Assembly: GCA_031272345.1 (NCBI GenBank)
Contig: JAISTZ010000186.1
Span: 1-13,421 of the forward strand
Direction: 5' to 3'
DNA: 13,421 nucleotides
Source of the DNA: Spirochaetaceae bacterium
Lineage (GTDB): Bacteria; Spirochaetota; Spirochaetia; Treponematales; Treponemataceae
Part shown: positions 1 through 6,134 of the stretch, in pieces
How the letters are laid out: each line of letters starts with the position of its first letter
Numbering within the stretch: position 1 is the stretch's first letter
Position numbers and translations under genes: made by a program
The notes under the pieces: model-generated
What the model was told of the DNA's origin: nothing
Seen by the model: only the letters and a program-made list of their open reading frames with translations
The model's database searches: none

Positions 1-137
1 CGGCGTTCTTAGCGCTATCGGCGTCCAACACTTTTTAAAGACACGAACAGACGCAGCCCATCCATGCAACACATGGAGGGGTCTGCCGGGCGGCGTCTTG
101 CCTGCACTCCGCGCGACCCGGCGGGTCCTGAGCTCCA

Positions 138-170
138 TCCGTCCGTGCGGTCAGTGTGGTCCGTGGTTTT
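138..170 (+). repeat. Left arm of an imperfect 33-bp inverted repeat
   Basis: Read inward on the plus strand this arm runs from TCCGTC to GGTTTT. The reverse complement of 542-574 aligns to it without gaps, matching at 25 of 33 positions, with runs TCCGTC at the outer end and GTCCG plus GGTTTT at the inner end. The arm also has a roughly 9-base internal period (units at 142-150, 151-159 and 160-168). The two arms enclose the small minus-strand gene. I see no clear target-site duplication just outside them. Confidence 0.5.
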
Positions 171-193
171 CTCTGGAGGGGCCCTGCCCCGCA

Positions 194-481
194 TCACCGG
201 GAACCGGCGGGGCGCTGATTCGCCAGTTGGGCCTTGAGCGCTTGAATTTCGGCCTGCATCTGTGTGCGTTCAGTCTGCCACTGCGCCTTGGCGCGCGCCT
301 CGCCCCAGGCTTCCCACTCCTTCGTCCAGCCCGTCGCCTCAAGGGCCTGCCTCATCTTTTCCGTCATTCCTTGTACCTCCGTGATGATACTCGCGTTCGC
401 CTCCAGTATCGGAAATAAATACGACTTTACTATGTCTTCCTGCGTCCGCGGATACACCCGCTCCAGCATCGGGCCACGCAA
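194..481 (-). CDS. Small hypothetical coiled-coil protein, about 95 aa
   Basis: I do not recognise a family. The frame could be extended to a TTG at 535, but that codon is the -35 box of a good promoter, so the upstream part is probably untranslated. I prefer the TTG at 481: AGAGGA lies eight bases upstream and the predicted transcript starts near 500. An ATG at 469 is the alternative and gives 91 residues. The product is soluble and charged. Its start (ERVYPRTQEDIVKSYLFPIL) could form an amphipathic helix. The second half is rich in Ala, Glu, Gln, Arg and Lys with heptad-like spacing, ending in a segment around QMQAEIQALKAQL typical of a coiled coil. It has no signal peptide or membrane span. 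It stands alone between inverted repeats and could equally be the remnant tail of a larger protein. That it is coding at all is only moderately supported. Confidence 0.4.
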   Translation of the reverse strand: MRGPMLERVYPRTQEDIVKSYLFPILEANASIITEVQGMTEKMRQALEATGWTKEWEAWGEARAKAQWQTERTQMQAEIQALKAQLANQRPAGSR

Positions 482-506
482 TTCGGTCGTCCTCTGCCAT
501 GGGATA

Positions 507-535
507 AGTATAGCATGAAGGGAGGCGTCCGGCAA
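507..535 (-). promoter_or_regulatory. Sigma70-like promoter for the small minus-strand gene
   Basis: On the minus strand TTGCCG (530-535) is followed after exactly 17 bases by TATACT (507-512). Transcription would start near 500, about 20 bases before the proposed TTG start at 481. The match to the consensus is good, but it is a prediction from sequence only. Confidence 0.5.
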
Positions 536-541
536 GTGTTT

Positions 542-574
542 AAAACCCCGGACGTCACGGACGCCGCAGACGGA
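542..574 (-). repeat. Right arm of an imperfect 33-bp inverted repeat
   Basis: On the minus strand this arm runs inward from TCCGTC to GGTTTT and pairs with 138-170 (25 of 33 ungapped matches). On the plus strand it shows three 9-base units (547-555, 556-564, 565-573) built on CACGGAC. It sits immediately upstream of the A-rich promoter region of the TRAP operon, so it also marks the left boundary of that regulatory region. Confidence 0.5.
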
Positions 575-592
575 AAACAGCCCTCCCTGCGA

Positions 593-662
593 AAAAAGTT
601 ACAAAAAAAACGAAAATTTCTTTAAAAAAAATTTGACAACTTGTATACAAGTATGGTAAAAT
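593..662 (+). promoter_or_regulatory. Promoter of the TRAP/sugar-acid operon with A-tract UP element
   Basis: TTGACA at 633-638 is a perfect -35 box. TAAAAT at 657-662 is a good -10 box after an 18-base spacer. Upstream (593-632) lie phased runs of A and T, the pattern of an UP element bound by the RNA polymerase alpha subunit. The predicted transcript starts near 669, leaving a leader of just under 60 bases before the dctP ATG. It is the only strong plus-strand promoter I see in front of the eight-gene cluster. Confidence 0.75.
639..652 (+). promoter_or_regulatory. 14-bp palindromic operator, GntR-family type
   Basis: ACTTGTATACAAGT is a perfect palindrome lying wholly inside the spacer between the -35 and -10 boxes. 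Its core (T-x-G-T ... A-C-x-A) fits the general operator pattern of GntR regulators of the FadR/FCD type, which often control hexuronate and aldonate genes. A repressor bound here would block polymerase, so induction by a pathway intermediate is the simplest reading. No regulator gene lies in the window, so which protein binds is unknown. Confidence 0.6.
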
Positions 663-682
663 AAAGGCGCTCGTGACAGAGC

Positions 683-698
683 TCCCCCGGTTGGGGGA
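683..698 (+). other. Small GC hairpin in the dctP leader
   Basis: TCCCCC (683-688) pairs with GGGGGA (693-698) around a GGTT loop, giving a six-base-pair stem. It is followed by A residues, not T, so it is not an intrinsic terminator. It lies near the 5' end of the predicted transcript, where such a stem can protect mRNA. The dctP ribosome-binding site (AAAGGAG, 714-720) is outside it and stays free. Confidence 0.4.
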
Positions 699-726
699 AA
701 ACAACATCAAACTAAAGGAGAAAAGA

Positions 727-1758
727 ATGAAGAAATTTTTATTCGTTCTTATGGCCCTGCTTGTCAGCGTTTCGCTGTTTGCGGGTGGTGGAAAAGAAGA
801 GGGTGCAGCGGCGCAGAAAATCACGATCAAAGTGGGGGATAACTGGGGCGCATCCCACCCCGTAGCCGCCGCCCTGGACAAGGTGTTCAAGACCGAGATT
901 GAAAAGGGGATTCCCGGCGCTACGGTAGACATCTACCACAGCGGCACCCTGGGCAACGAGGCGGATCTGTGGAACGGCGCGCGCAACGGCACGATTGAAG
1001 TCGCCATTGTCGGCACCCCCTTCAACCAGGAATGGTCCCAGGGCAACATTTCCGATTGGCCCTTCCTGTACCGGGATGTTGACCATGCCAAGAAAGTCTG
1101 GTCCAGCCCCATCGCCGATGAATTGAACACGTCCTTCCATCAGAGATTCCCGGAAGTCTACATGCTCGCCTGGGGGCCCAACAGCGCCAGAACCTTCACC
1201 AGCAACAAGCCCCTCACCAAGTTTGAAGACTTCAAGGGCCAGAAATTCCGTATGCCCGGCAACCCGATTCACGTGGGCATCGCCGAAGGAGTGGGCGCCA
1301 GCGCCCAGGTCATCCCTCTGGGCGAGCTTTTCAGCGCCCTGGAAACCGGCGTTGTTGACGGCCAGGACAACGGCATGGTCACGGTGATTTCTGAGGCTTT
1401 CTACGAAGTGCAGAAATACGTCTATGAGACGAACCACATCATCGCTACCCTGGAAATCGTCGTGAACGCGAAATTCCTCGACAGCCTTCCCGCAAGCGCG
1501 CAGACTGTGATTAAAAACGCTGCCAAAGCCACCATGGCCGCGGCCTGGGACAACTACATCGCGGAACTCGCTTCCGAGCGTGATTTCCTCAAGAGCAAGG
1601 GCGTCACCGTCACCGCCTGCGACGCCGCGAACCAGGCGAAGATTCAGGCGGCGATCAAACCCCTGACGGACAAGCTTCTGGCAGGTCAACCGCCGTTTGC
1701 CGCCGACATTGCGTCCTGGGCTCCGGCTACGATCGAAAGAATCAAGAACGTCAAGTAG
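727..1758 (+). CDS. dctP: TRAP transporter substrate-binding protein, DctP family
   Basis: This is the periplasmic solute-binding subunit of a tripartite TRAP transporter, which captures a sugar acid or other carboxylate and hands it to the DctQ/DctM membrane complex. The 343-residue length is normal for DctP. The ATG at 727 follows AAAGGAG at 714-720. An in-frame GTG at 673 lies inside the leader and lacks a ribosome site. Residues 1-19 are a signal peptide (MKKFLFVLMALL...LFA) and the mature part begins Gly-Gly-Gly-Lys-Glu-Glu. No lipobox cysteine is present, so it is probably a soluble periplasmic protein. Family hallmarks are FRMPGNP with Arg175, which in the family clamps the ligand carboxylate, and ALETGVVDGQDN. 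It is the first gene of the operon and the most strongly promoted. The ligand cannot be read from the sequence; the downstream enzymes suggest an aldonate or uronate. Confidence 0.93.
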   Translation: MKKFLFVLMALLVSVSLFAGGGKEEGAAAQKITIKVGDNWGASHPVAAALDKVFKTEIEKGIPGATVDIYHSGTLGNEADLWNGARNGTIEVAIVGTPFNQEWSQGNISDWPFLYRDVDHAKKVWSSPIADELNTSFHQRFPEVYMLAWGPNSARTFTSNKPLTKFEDFKGQKFRMPGNPIHVGIAEGVGASAQVIPLGELFSALETGVVDGQDNGMVTVISEAFYEVQKYVYETNHIIATLEIVVNAKFLDSLPASAQTVIKNAAKATMAAAWDNYIAELASERDFLKSKGVTVTACDAANQAKIQAAIKPLTDKLLAGQPPFAADIASWAPATIERIKNVK

Positions 1759-1782
1759 CAAAACGGTAAGGATTTACCACAT

Positions 1783-1811
1783 GGAACGCAAAGGAACAGC
1801 CTTTGCGTTCC
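1783..1811 (+). terminator. Intercistronic stem-loop between dctP and dctQ (leaky terminator or mRNA stabiliser)
   Basis: GGAACGCAAAGG (1783-1794) and CCTTTGCGTTCC (1800-1811) are perfect 12-base complements separated by the loop AACAG. The tail after it is only moderately T-rich, so full termination is unlikely. Partial termination, or 3'-end protection of the dctP message, would give more binding protein than membrane subunits, as is common in binding-protein operons. Confidence 0.65.
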
Positions 1812-1869
1812 TTGCGCTTTCTTCGTCTGTTTTCGGTTAAAAAGCGAATAATCCATAAAGGGGGCTTTG

Positions 1870-2400
1870 ATGAAGAAATTTTTTGATACCCTGTTTAAAG
1901 GCATAGAGATTCTTATCGCTGTTTTTCTGGCGGTAATGATAGTCCTGACGTTTTTGAACGTGGTGCTGCGCTACATGTTCAACAAAGGTCTGGCGTGGTC
2001 AGAGGAGATTGCCCGGCTCTGCTTCATTTACCTTGTGTACCTCGGCTCCATCGGGGCGATGCGGGATAACCAGCACCTCATCATAGACAGCGTTCTGTCG
2101 CGGGTTCCGTCTCTTGCCCAAAAGATAATCTATACACTGGTCCAGGCCGGGATTATCTGGATCATGATTGTTCTCGTGCGGGGAAGCTGGGGACTGATGA
2201 TGCAAAACATCAGGGACCGGTGGGTGGTCACCCATTTCCCCTGGGCGGGTGTGTATGCCGCCGGTTTGATAGCCGGCGTTTCCATCGCGATTCTCGCCGT
2301 GATCAACCTGGTCCGGCTTTTTGTCCTGAAAATTTCAGTCCCGGACCTGCTTGTTATGAAGAGCGGTTCCGAGAGTGAAGAAATGGACGCCATACAATAG
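1870..2400 (+). CDS. dctQ: TRAP transporter small membrane subunit, DctQ family
   Basis: This is the small integral-membrane subunit that docks the binding protein and supports DctM. The 176-residue product shows four hydrophobic spans at about 12-33, 47-63, 84-103 and 124-147. Between the first two lies the family signature NVVLRYMFNKGLAWSEEIAR (Arg34, Trp43, Ser44, Glu45, Glu46). I chose the ATG at 1870 because AAAGGGGG (1857-1864) sits five bases upstream; an in-frame TTG at 1867 would be only two bases away. It lies 111 bases after dctP, behind the stem-loop, and its stop codon overlaps the ribosome site of dctM (AGGAGG). It is not a fused DctQM protein. Confidence 0.92.
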   Translation: MKKFFDTLFKGIEILIAVFLAVMIVLTFLNVVLRYMFNKGLAWSEEIARLCFIYLVYLGSIGAMRDNQHLIIDSVLSRVPSLAQKIIYTLVQAGIIWIMIVLVRGSWGLMMQNIRDRWVVTHFPWAGVYAAGLIAGVSIAILAVINLVRLFVLKISVPDLLVMKSGSESEEMDAIQ

Positions 2401-2410
2401 GAGGCCCTGA

Positions 2411-3748
2411 ATGGTACTTATCATTATCTTTTTGATTTATCTGTGCGGCTCCATGATGCTGGGCCTGCCTATCGCGTTCAGCCTGATTTTCGGCAGCGTG
2501 GCTACGAGCCTCCACATGGGCGGTTCCGCGACCAACCCGCAGATCACCGCCGCGCAGCTCATGCGGGGGGTGGACTCGGTCACCATGATGGCCCTCCCGT
2601 TCTTCGTGATGGCCGGGGAGCTCATGAACAGGGGCGGCCTCACCAAACGGATCATCAATTTCTGCAATATCTTCGTGGGGCGGGTGCGCGGCGGCCTGGG
2701 GTACGTCACGATTCTGGCCTGTCTCATGTTCGCGAGCCTGGTGGGTTCCGCCGTGGCGAGCACCGCGGCCCTGGGGGCGATCCTGATTCCCATGATGGCT
2801 GATTCGGGCTACAACCGCGCCAAGTCGGCGGGACTCGTGGCCGCCGGAAACATGGTTGCGCCGATTATGCCGCCCTCTGTGCCCATGATCGTCTACGGCG
2901 TCGCCGCCGGGGTGTCCATAAAGTCCCTCTTCCTGGGGGGCATCGGTCCGGCGATCTACCTGACGATCATCATGAGCGTGGTGTGGTTCTTCGTGTCCCG
3001 CAAGGACGCGATTAAAACCGACGCGCCCAAACCCACCGTAAAAGAAACGGTCAGGACCTTCCTTGCGGGACTCTGGGCGCTCCTCCTCCCGGTGATCATC
3101 ATCGTGGGGCTCCGGGGGGGCATCTTCACCGCAACTGAGGCCGGAGTGGTCGCCGTGGTGTACGCCCTCCTCGTGGGCATGTGCGTGTACCGGGAACTCA
3201 AGCTCAAGGACATATTCCATGCCTGTATCGGCGCCGCAAAGACATCGGCGGTGGTCATGTTCCTCGCGGCGGCGGCCCAGGTGGCGGCATACTATATGAC
3301 GATCGCCCGGATGCCCCAGATGATTACGGCGGCCATGGAGATATTCGTAGACAGGCCCGTTTTGCTGAACGTCATGCTGATGGTCGTCGTGCTTTTGGTG
3401 GGCACTGCCATGGACGTGGTTCCGTCAATCCTGATTTTGACCCCGATTTTCGTGCCCCTCCTCAACGCGGCCCACATCGACCTGGTGTATTTCGGGATCA
3501 ACTTCGTGCTCGTGAACGTCCTGGGGCTGCTCACGCCGCCGGTGGGGCCGGTGCTCAACGTGGCCTGCGCCACGGGGAAGGTCAAAATGGAGGAAATCCT
3601 CATGCCGACCTTGCCCTATTTCATCGCCCAGTGTGTGCTCCTGATCGTAATGACCCTGTTCCCTGAAACCGTGATGATACCCCTCAAGTGGTTCGCGGGG
3701 TATGTGCCCCGGTACCCGGTGCCGTCATTGTTGGGGTTGTTTCATTAG
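2411..3748 (+). CDS. dctM: TRAP transporter large membrane subunit, DctM family
   Basis: This is the large permease subunit of the TRAP system, which performs the ion-coupled (normally Na+) translocation of the bound carboxylate. The 445 residues form about a dozen hydrophobic segments. Family motifs are ALPFFVMAGELMNRGG from residue 61, PIMPPSVPMIVYG around residues 151-163, and LLTPPVGPVLNVA near 373-385, the paired hairpin motifs of the elevator domain. The sequence resembles the sugar-acid branch of DctM proteins such as YiaN. AGGAGG at 2399-2404, overlapping the dctQ stop, sets the ATG at 2411. The tail after residue 425 (YVPRYPVPSLLGLFH) is slightly longer than in typical members, but the frame is intact. 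It is followed after 23 bases by the oadB-like gene. Confidence 0.94.
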   Translation: MVLIIIFLIYLCGSMMLGLPIAFSLIFGSVATSLHMGGSATNPQITAAQLMRGVDSVTMMALPFFVMAGELMNRGGLTKRIINFCNIFVGRVRGGLGYVTILACLMFASLVGSAVASTAALGAILIPMMADSGYNRAKSAGLVAAGNMVAPIMPPSVPMIVYGVAAGVSIKSLFLGGIGPAIYLTIIMSVVWFFVSRKDAIKTDAPKPTVKETVRTFLAGLWALLLPVIIIVGLRGGIFTATEAGVVAVVYALLVGMCVYRELKLKDIFHACIGAAKTSAVVMFLAAAAQVAAYYMTIARMPQMITAAMEIFVDRPVLLNVMLMVVVLLVGTAMDVVPSILILTPIFVPLLNAAHIDLVYFGINFVLVNVLGLLTPPVGPVLNVACATGKVKMEEILMPTLPYFIAQCVLLIVMTLFPETVMIPLKWFAGYVPRYPVPSLLGLFH

Positions 3749-3771
3749 CCGTATGGGGGTATAGTACAAGA

Positions 3772-4935
3772 ATGAACGACCTATTTATCGGCTTTACAAG
3801 CCTTGCGGGCACGGACGGAATTCTGCGGATCCTCATGATGCTCATCGGGATTCTGCTGATTTGGCTCGCAATAAAAAAAGAATACGAGCCCATGCTGCTC
3901 CTCCCCATCGGCTTCGGGGCGATTCTGGTGAACCTGCCCCTGTCGGTGGCCTTCGAGTACGAGGGAGCCCCGGGGTTCCTGAAGATTCTCTTTGAAGCGG
4001 GAATCGCCACGGAGCTCTTTCCGGTGCTCATCTTCATCGCCGTGGAGGCCATGTGCGACTTCGGTCCCATGTTCCAGAACCCGGTGATGATGTTCTTCGG
4101 CGCGGCGGCCCAGTTCGGCATTTTCTTCACCGTCCTGGCGGCCCTGGCCCTGGGCAGGGCCTTCCCCCAATTGGGATTCGACCTGCCCACGGCGTCGGCC
4201 ATCGGCATCATCGGCGCGGCGGACGGGCCCACGTCGATCTACGTGGCGTCAAAATTCGCCAGGCCCTACCTGGGGCCCATCTCCGTGGCGGCCTACTCCT
4301 ACATGTCCCTGGTGCCCCTGATTCAGCCTCCGGTGATTAAAGCGCTCACCTCAAAAAAAGAGCGGGTCATCAAGATGAAAATCAACACCGCGTCCTACCC
4401 CAGGGGCCTCCGGATCGTGTTCCCCATAGCGGTCACGGTTATCGCGGGGCTGGTTGCGCCCATGAGTGTGCCCCTCATCGGGAGCCTCATGTTCGGGAAC
4501 CTGATTCGGGAGTGCGGGGTCCTGGAGAAACTCTCCCTGGCGGCCCAGAACGAGCTGGCAAGCATCGTCACCCTGCTCTTGGGCATAACTATCGGCTCGT
4601 CCATGCGGGCGGACCAGTTCCTCCGGCCCCAGACCCTGATCATCCTGGCCCTGGGCCTGGTGGCCTTCATCTTCGACACCGCCGGGGGTGTCCTCTTCGC
4701 AAAGTTCCTCAACCTCTTCAGGAAGGAGGGGGACAAGATAAATCCCATGGTTGGGGCCGCGGGAATCTCCGCCTTCCCCATGAGCGCCAGGGTGATTCAG
4801 AAGCTCGCCACCGCCGAGGACGGCAACACCTTCGTCATCATGGAGGCGGTGAGCGCAAACGTGTCGGGCCAGCTCGGCTCGGTGATGGCCGGGGGCATCG
4901 TGCTGGCCTTGGTCCCCGTGCTGATGGGGTGGTAA
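3772..4935 (+). CDS. oadB: Na+-translocating decarboxylase beta subunit (OadB/GcdB family)
   Basis: This integral-membrane subunit decarboxylates carboxybiotin and pumps Na+ out in oxaloacetate, methylmalonyl-CoA and glutaconyl-CoA decarboxylases. The 387-residue length fits. The ATG at 3772 gives the usual N-terminus; the in-frame upstream extension overlaps dctM and is not needed. Its ribosome site is weak (GGGGG at 3755-3759, about 12 bases away), so coupling to dctM is possible. Residues matching the functional set known from the Klebsiella beta subunit are all present in register: Asp151 in AADGPTSIY (their Asp203), Tyr177 (Tyr229), Asn324, Gly328, Ser333 and Arg340 (Asn373, Gly377, Ser382, Arg389). 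An active pump is therefore likely. The oddity is context: no carboxyltransferase or biotin-carrier gene is nearby, and the sugar-acid pathway makes no oxaloacetate. Either an alpha subunit acts from elsewhere or this branch has another role. Confidence 0.9.
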   Translation: MNDLFIGFTSLAGTDGILRILMMLIGILLIWLAIKKEYEPMLLLPIGFGAILVNLPLSVAFEYEGAPGFLKILFEAGIATELFPVLIFIAVEAMCDFGPMFQNPVMMFFGAAAQFGIFFTVLAALALGRAFPQLGFDLPTASAIGIIGAADGPTSIYVASKFARPYLGPISVAAYSYMSLVPLIQPPVIKALTSKKERVIKMKINTASYPRGLRIVFPIAVTVIAGLVAPMSVPLIGSLMFGNLIRECGVLEKLSLAAQNELASIVTLLLGITIGSSMRADQFLRPQTLIILALGLVAFIFDTAGGVLFAKFLNLFRKEGDKINPMVGAAGISAFPMSARVIQKLATAEDGNTFVIMEAVSANVSGQLGSVMAGGIVLALVPVLMGW

Positions 4936-4945
4936 GGAGGTTGAC

Positions 4946-5104
4946 GTGAACGGTTTTTTGGCCGGGGTCGCCGGGGGCGGCGACTTCGGGAAAGGGATTT
5001 TTTTGATGGTTGTGGGCATCCTCTTCGTGTTTGCCGTGCAAGTCCTCTTTTACATCATGATAAAAATCGCCTGCGGGATGAATAAAACAAGGGGGAATAC
5101 ATGA
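4946..5104 (+). CDS. 52-aa single-span membrane protein, possible minimal OadG-like gamma subunit
   Basis: A GTG start at 4946 is preceded by GGAGG (4936-4940) five bases upstream, directly after the oadB stop. The frame ends in TGA at 5102-5104, overlapping the next gene's start as ATGA. It therefore fills the whole gap between oadB and the dehydrogenase, which argues strongly that it is translated. The product has a glycine-rich N-terminus (residues 7-17), one hydrophobic span at about 18-40 (IFLMVVGILFVFAVQVLFY and onward), then a short basic tail ending NKTRGNT. Decarboxylase gamma subunits (OadG) likewise have one span with a G...LM..G...VF pattern and are encoded beside oadB, but are about 80 residues or more with a soluble tail that is missing here. 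A role as a shortened assembly partner of the beta subunit is an inference. Confidence 0.72.
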   Translation: MNGFLAGVAGGGDFGKGIFLMVVGILFVFAVQVLFYIMIKIACGMNKTRGNT

Positions 5105-6123
5105 AAGTCGGTTTGATTGAAAAACCTGGGGTCCTTAAAATCGCGGACCGTGACGCGCCCGCAATCACAAAGGACACGGACGTGCTCGTCAAAATAAAGC
5201 GGGTGGGCATCTGCGGGTCCGACACCCACATCTTCCACGGGAAGAATCCCTTCGCGGTCTATCCCAGGGTGTGGGGCCACGAGTTCGTGGGGGAGGTACG
5301 GGAAACCGGAAGCGCCGTCAGGGCCGTCAAGAAGGGGGACCACGTGGTGGTGGAGCCGATTATCTACTGCGGAACGTGCTACGCCTGCCGCCAGGGGCGG
5401 GGGAATGTCTGCGCTTCCCTGCAGGTGATGGGAGTCCACATCGACGGGGGCTGCCAGGAGATGATCGCCGTGCCCGAGGCCAACTGCCACCTGATCCCCA
5501 GCAGCCTGCCCTGGGAAGAGGCGGTCCTCATCGAGCCCTTCACCATCGGGGCCCAGGCCTGTTACCGGGGCAACGTGCTCCCCGGGGACTACGTGTTCGT
5601 CATGGGGGCCGGGACGATCGGCCTCACCGCGGCGGCCATGGCAAAGCTCGCGGGGGGCATCGTCATCATCAGCGACATCGTGCCGGAGAAGCTCGACTAC
5701 GCCAGGAGCCGGGGGGTTGACTACGTCATCAACGCAAAGGAAACCGACGCCAACGGGAAGGTCCGGGAGATCACCGGGGGCATGGGGGCCAACGTCACCA
5801 TAGACGCCGTGTGCAGCAAGAAGAGCTTCGAGGACTGCATCGACGTCACCTCCGTGGCGGGCCGGATCGTGGAACTGAGCATGAGCGAGACCGCGAGCGA
5901 AATCGTGCCCAAGAACATCATGGCCAGGGAAATTTCGATATACGGCTCCCGCCTCCAGACCAGGCGGTTCCCCGTGGTGATCGACTACCTCAAAAAGGGA
6001 CAGCTTCAGCTCAAGGGCTTCGTTACGGCGGAGTATCCCCTGGACAAGATGGCCGACGCCTTCGCCTACATCGACGCCCATAACGACGCGGTGCGCAAGA
6101 TAATCGTAAAAATGCCGGAATAG
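5101..6123 (+). CDS. Zinc-dependent dehydrogenase, L-galactonate/L-gulonate 5-dehydrogenase-like (MDR family)
   Basis: This is a medium-chain zinc alcohol dehydrogenase of 340 residues, probably oxidising the C5 hydroxyl of an L-aldonate with NAD+. Catalytic zinc ligands are Cys38 (GICGSD), His60-Glu61 (GHE) and Glu145 (LIEPF). A structural zinc site is formed by Cys90, Cys93, Cys96 and Cys104. The Rossmann motif is GAGTIG at 169-174, with Asp192 at the end of the second strand, which favours NAD over NADP. YPRVWGHE (54-61), GVHIDGG (111-117) and LIEPF recall E. coli LgoD (L-galactonate to D-tagaturonate). With uxuB and uxuA next to it, L-gulonate to D-fructuronate is the better-fitting reaction, since its product feeds straight into them. 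The ATG at 5101 overlaps the preceding stop by four bases (ATGA), implying translational coupling. Other polyol or threonine-type substrates remain possible. Confidence 0.82.
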   Translation: MKVGLIEKPGVLKIADRDAPAITKDTDVLVKIKRVGICGSDTHIFHGKNPFAVYPRVWGHEFVGEVRETGSAVRAVKKGDHVVVEPIIYCGTCYACRQGRGNVCASLQVMGVHIDGGCQEMIAVPEANCHLIPSSLPWEEAVLIEPFTIGAQACYRGNVLPGDYVFVMGAGTIGLTAAAMAKLAGGIVIISDIVPEKLDYARSRGVDYVINAKETDANGKVREITGGMGANVTIDAVCSKKSFEDCIDVTSVAGRIVELSMSETASEIVPKNIMAREISIYGSRLQTRRFPVVIDYLKKGQLQLKGFVTAEYPLDKMADAFAYIDAHNDAVRKIIVKMPE

Positions 6124-6134
6124 GAGGTGTGTTT

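Noticed and set aside
178..190. GGGGC/GCCCC hairpin after the small minus-strand gene as a terminator
   Set aside because: Only five base pairs with a three-base loop and no T-run on the minus strand.
98..418. Plus-strand open frame of 106 codons across the left region
   Set aside because: It runs opposite the better-supported small gene, crosses the repeat arm, has no ribosome site and shows no motif.
673..726. GTG at 673 as an upstream start for dctP
   Set aside because: It would put 18 polar residues before the signal peptide, lies just after the predicted transcription start, and has no ribosome site.
739..1761. Long minus-strand open frame (340 codons) opposite dctP
   Set aside because: It mirrors a gene with clear DctP motifs, and its translation lacks hydrophobic pattern or known motifs. 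It arises from codon bias in the sense gene.
2354..3220. Minus-strand frame of 288 codons, very rich in His, Glu and Asp, opposite dctM
   Set aside because: The acidic and histidine-rich composition is the mirror image of hydrophobic membrane-protein codons, not a metal-binding protein.
5050..6081. Minus-strand open frame of 343 codons opposite the zinc dehydrogenase
   Set aside because: The sense strand carries complete zinc and Rossmann motifs. The antisense product is rich in Gly, His, Asp and Val without a recognisable fold.
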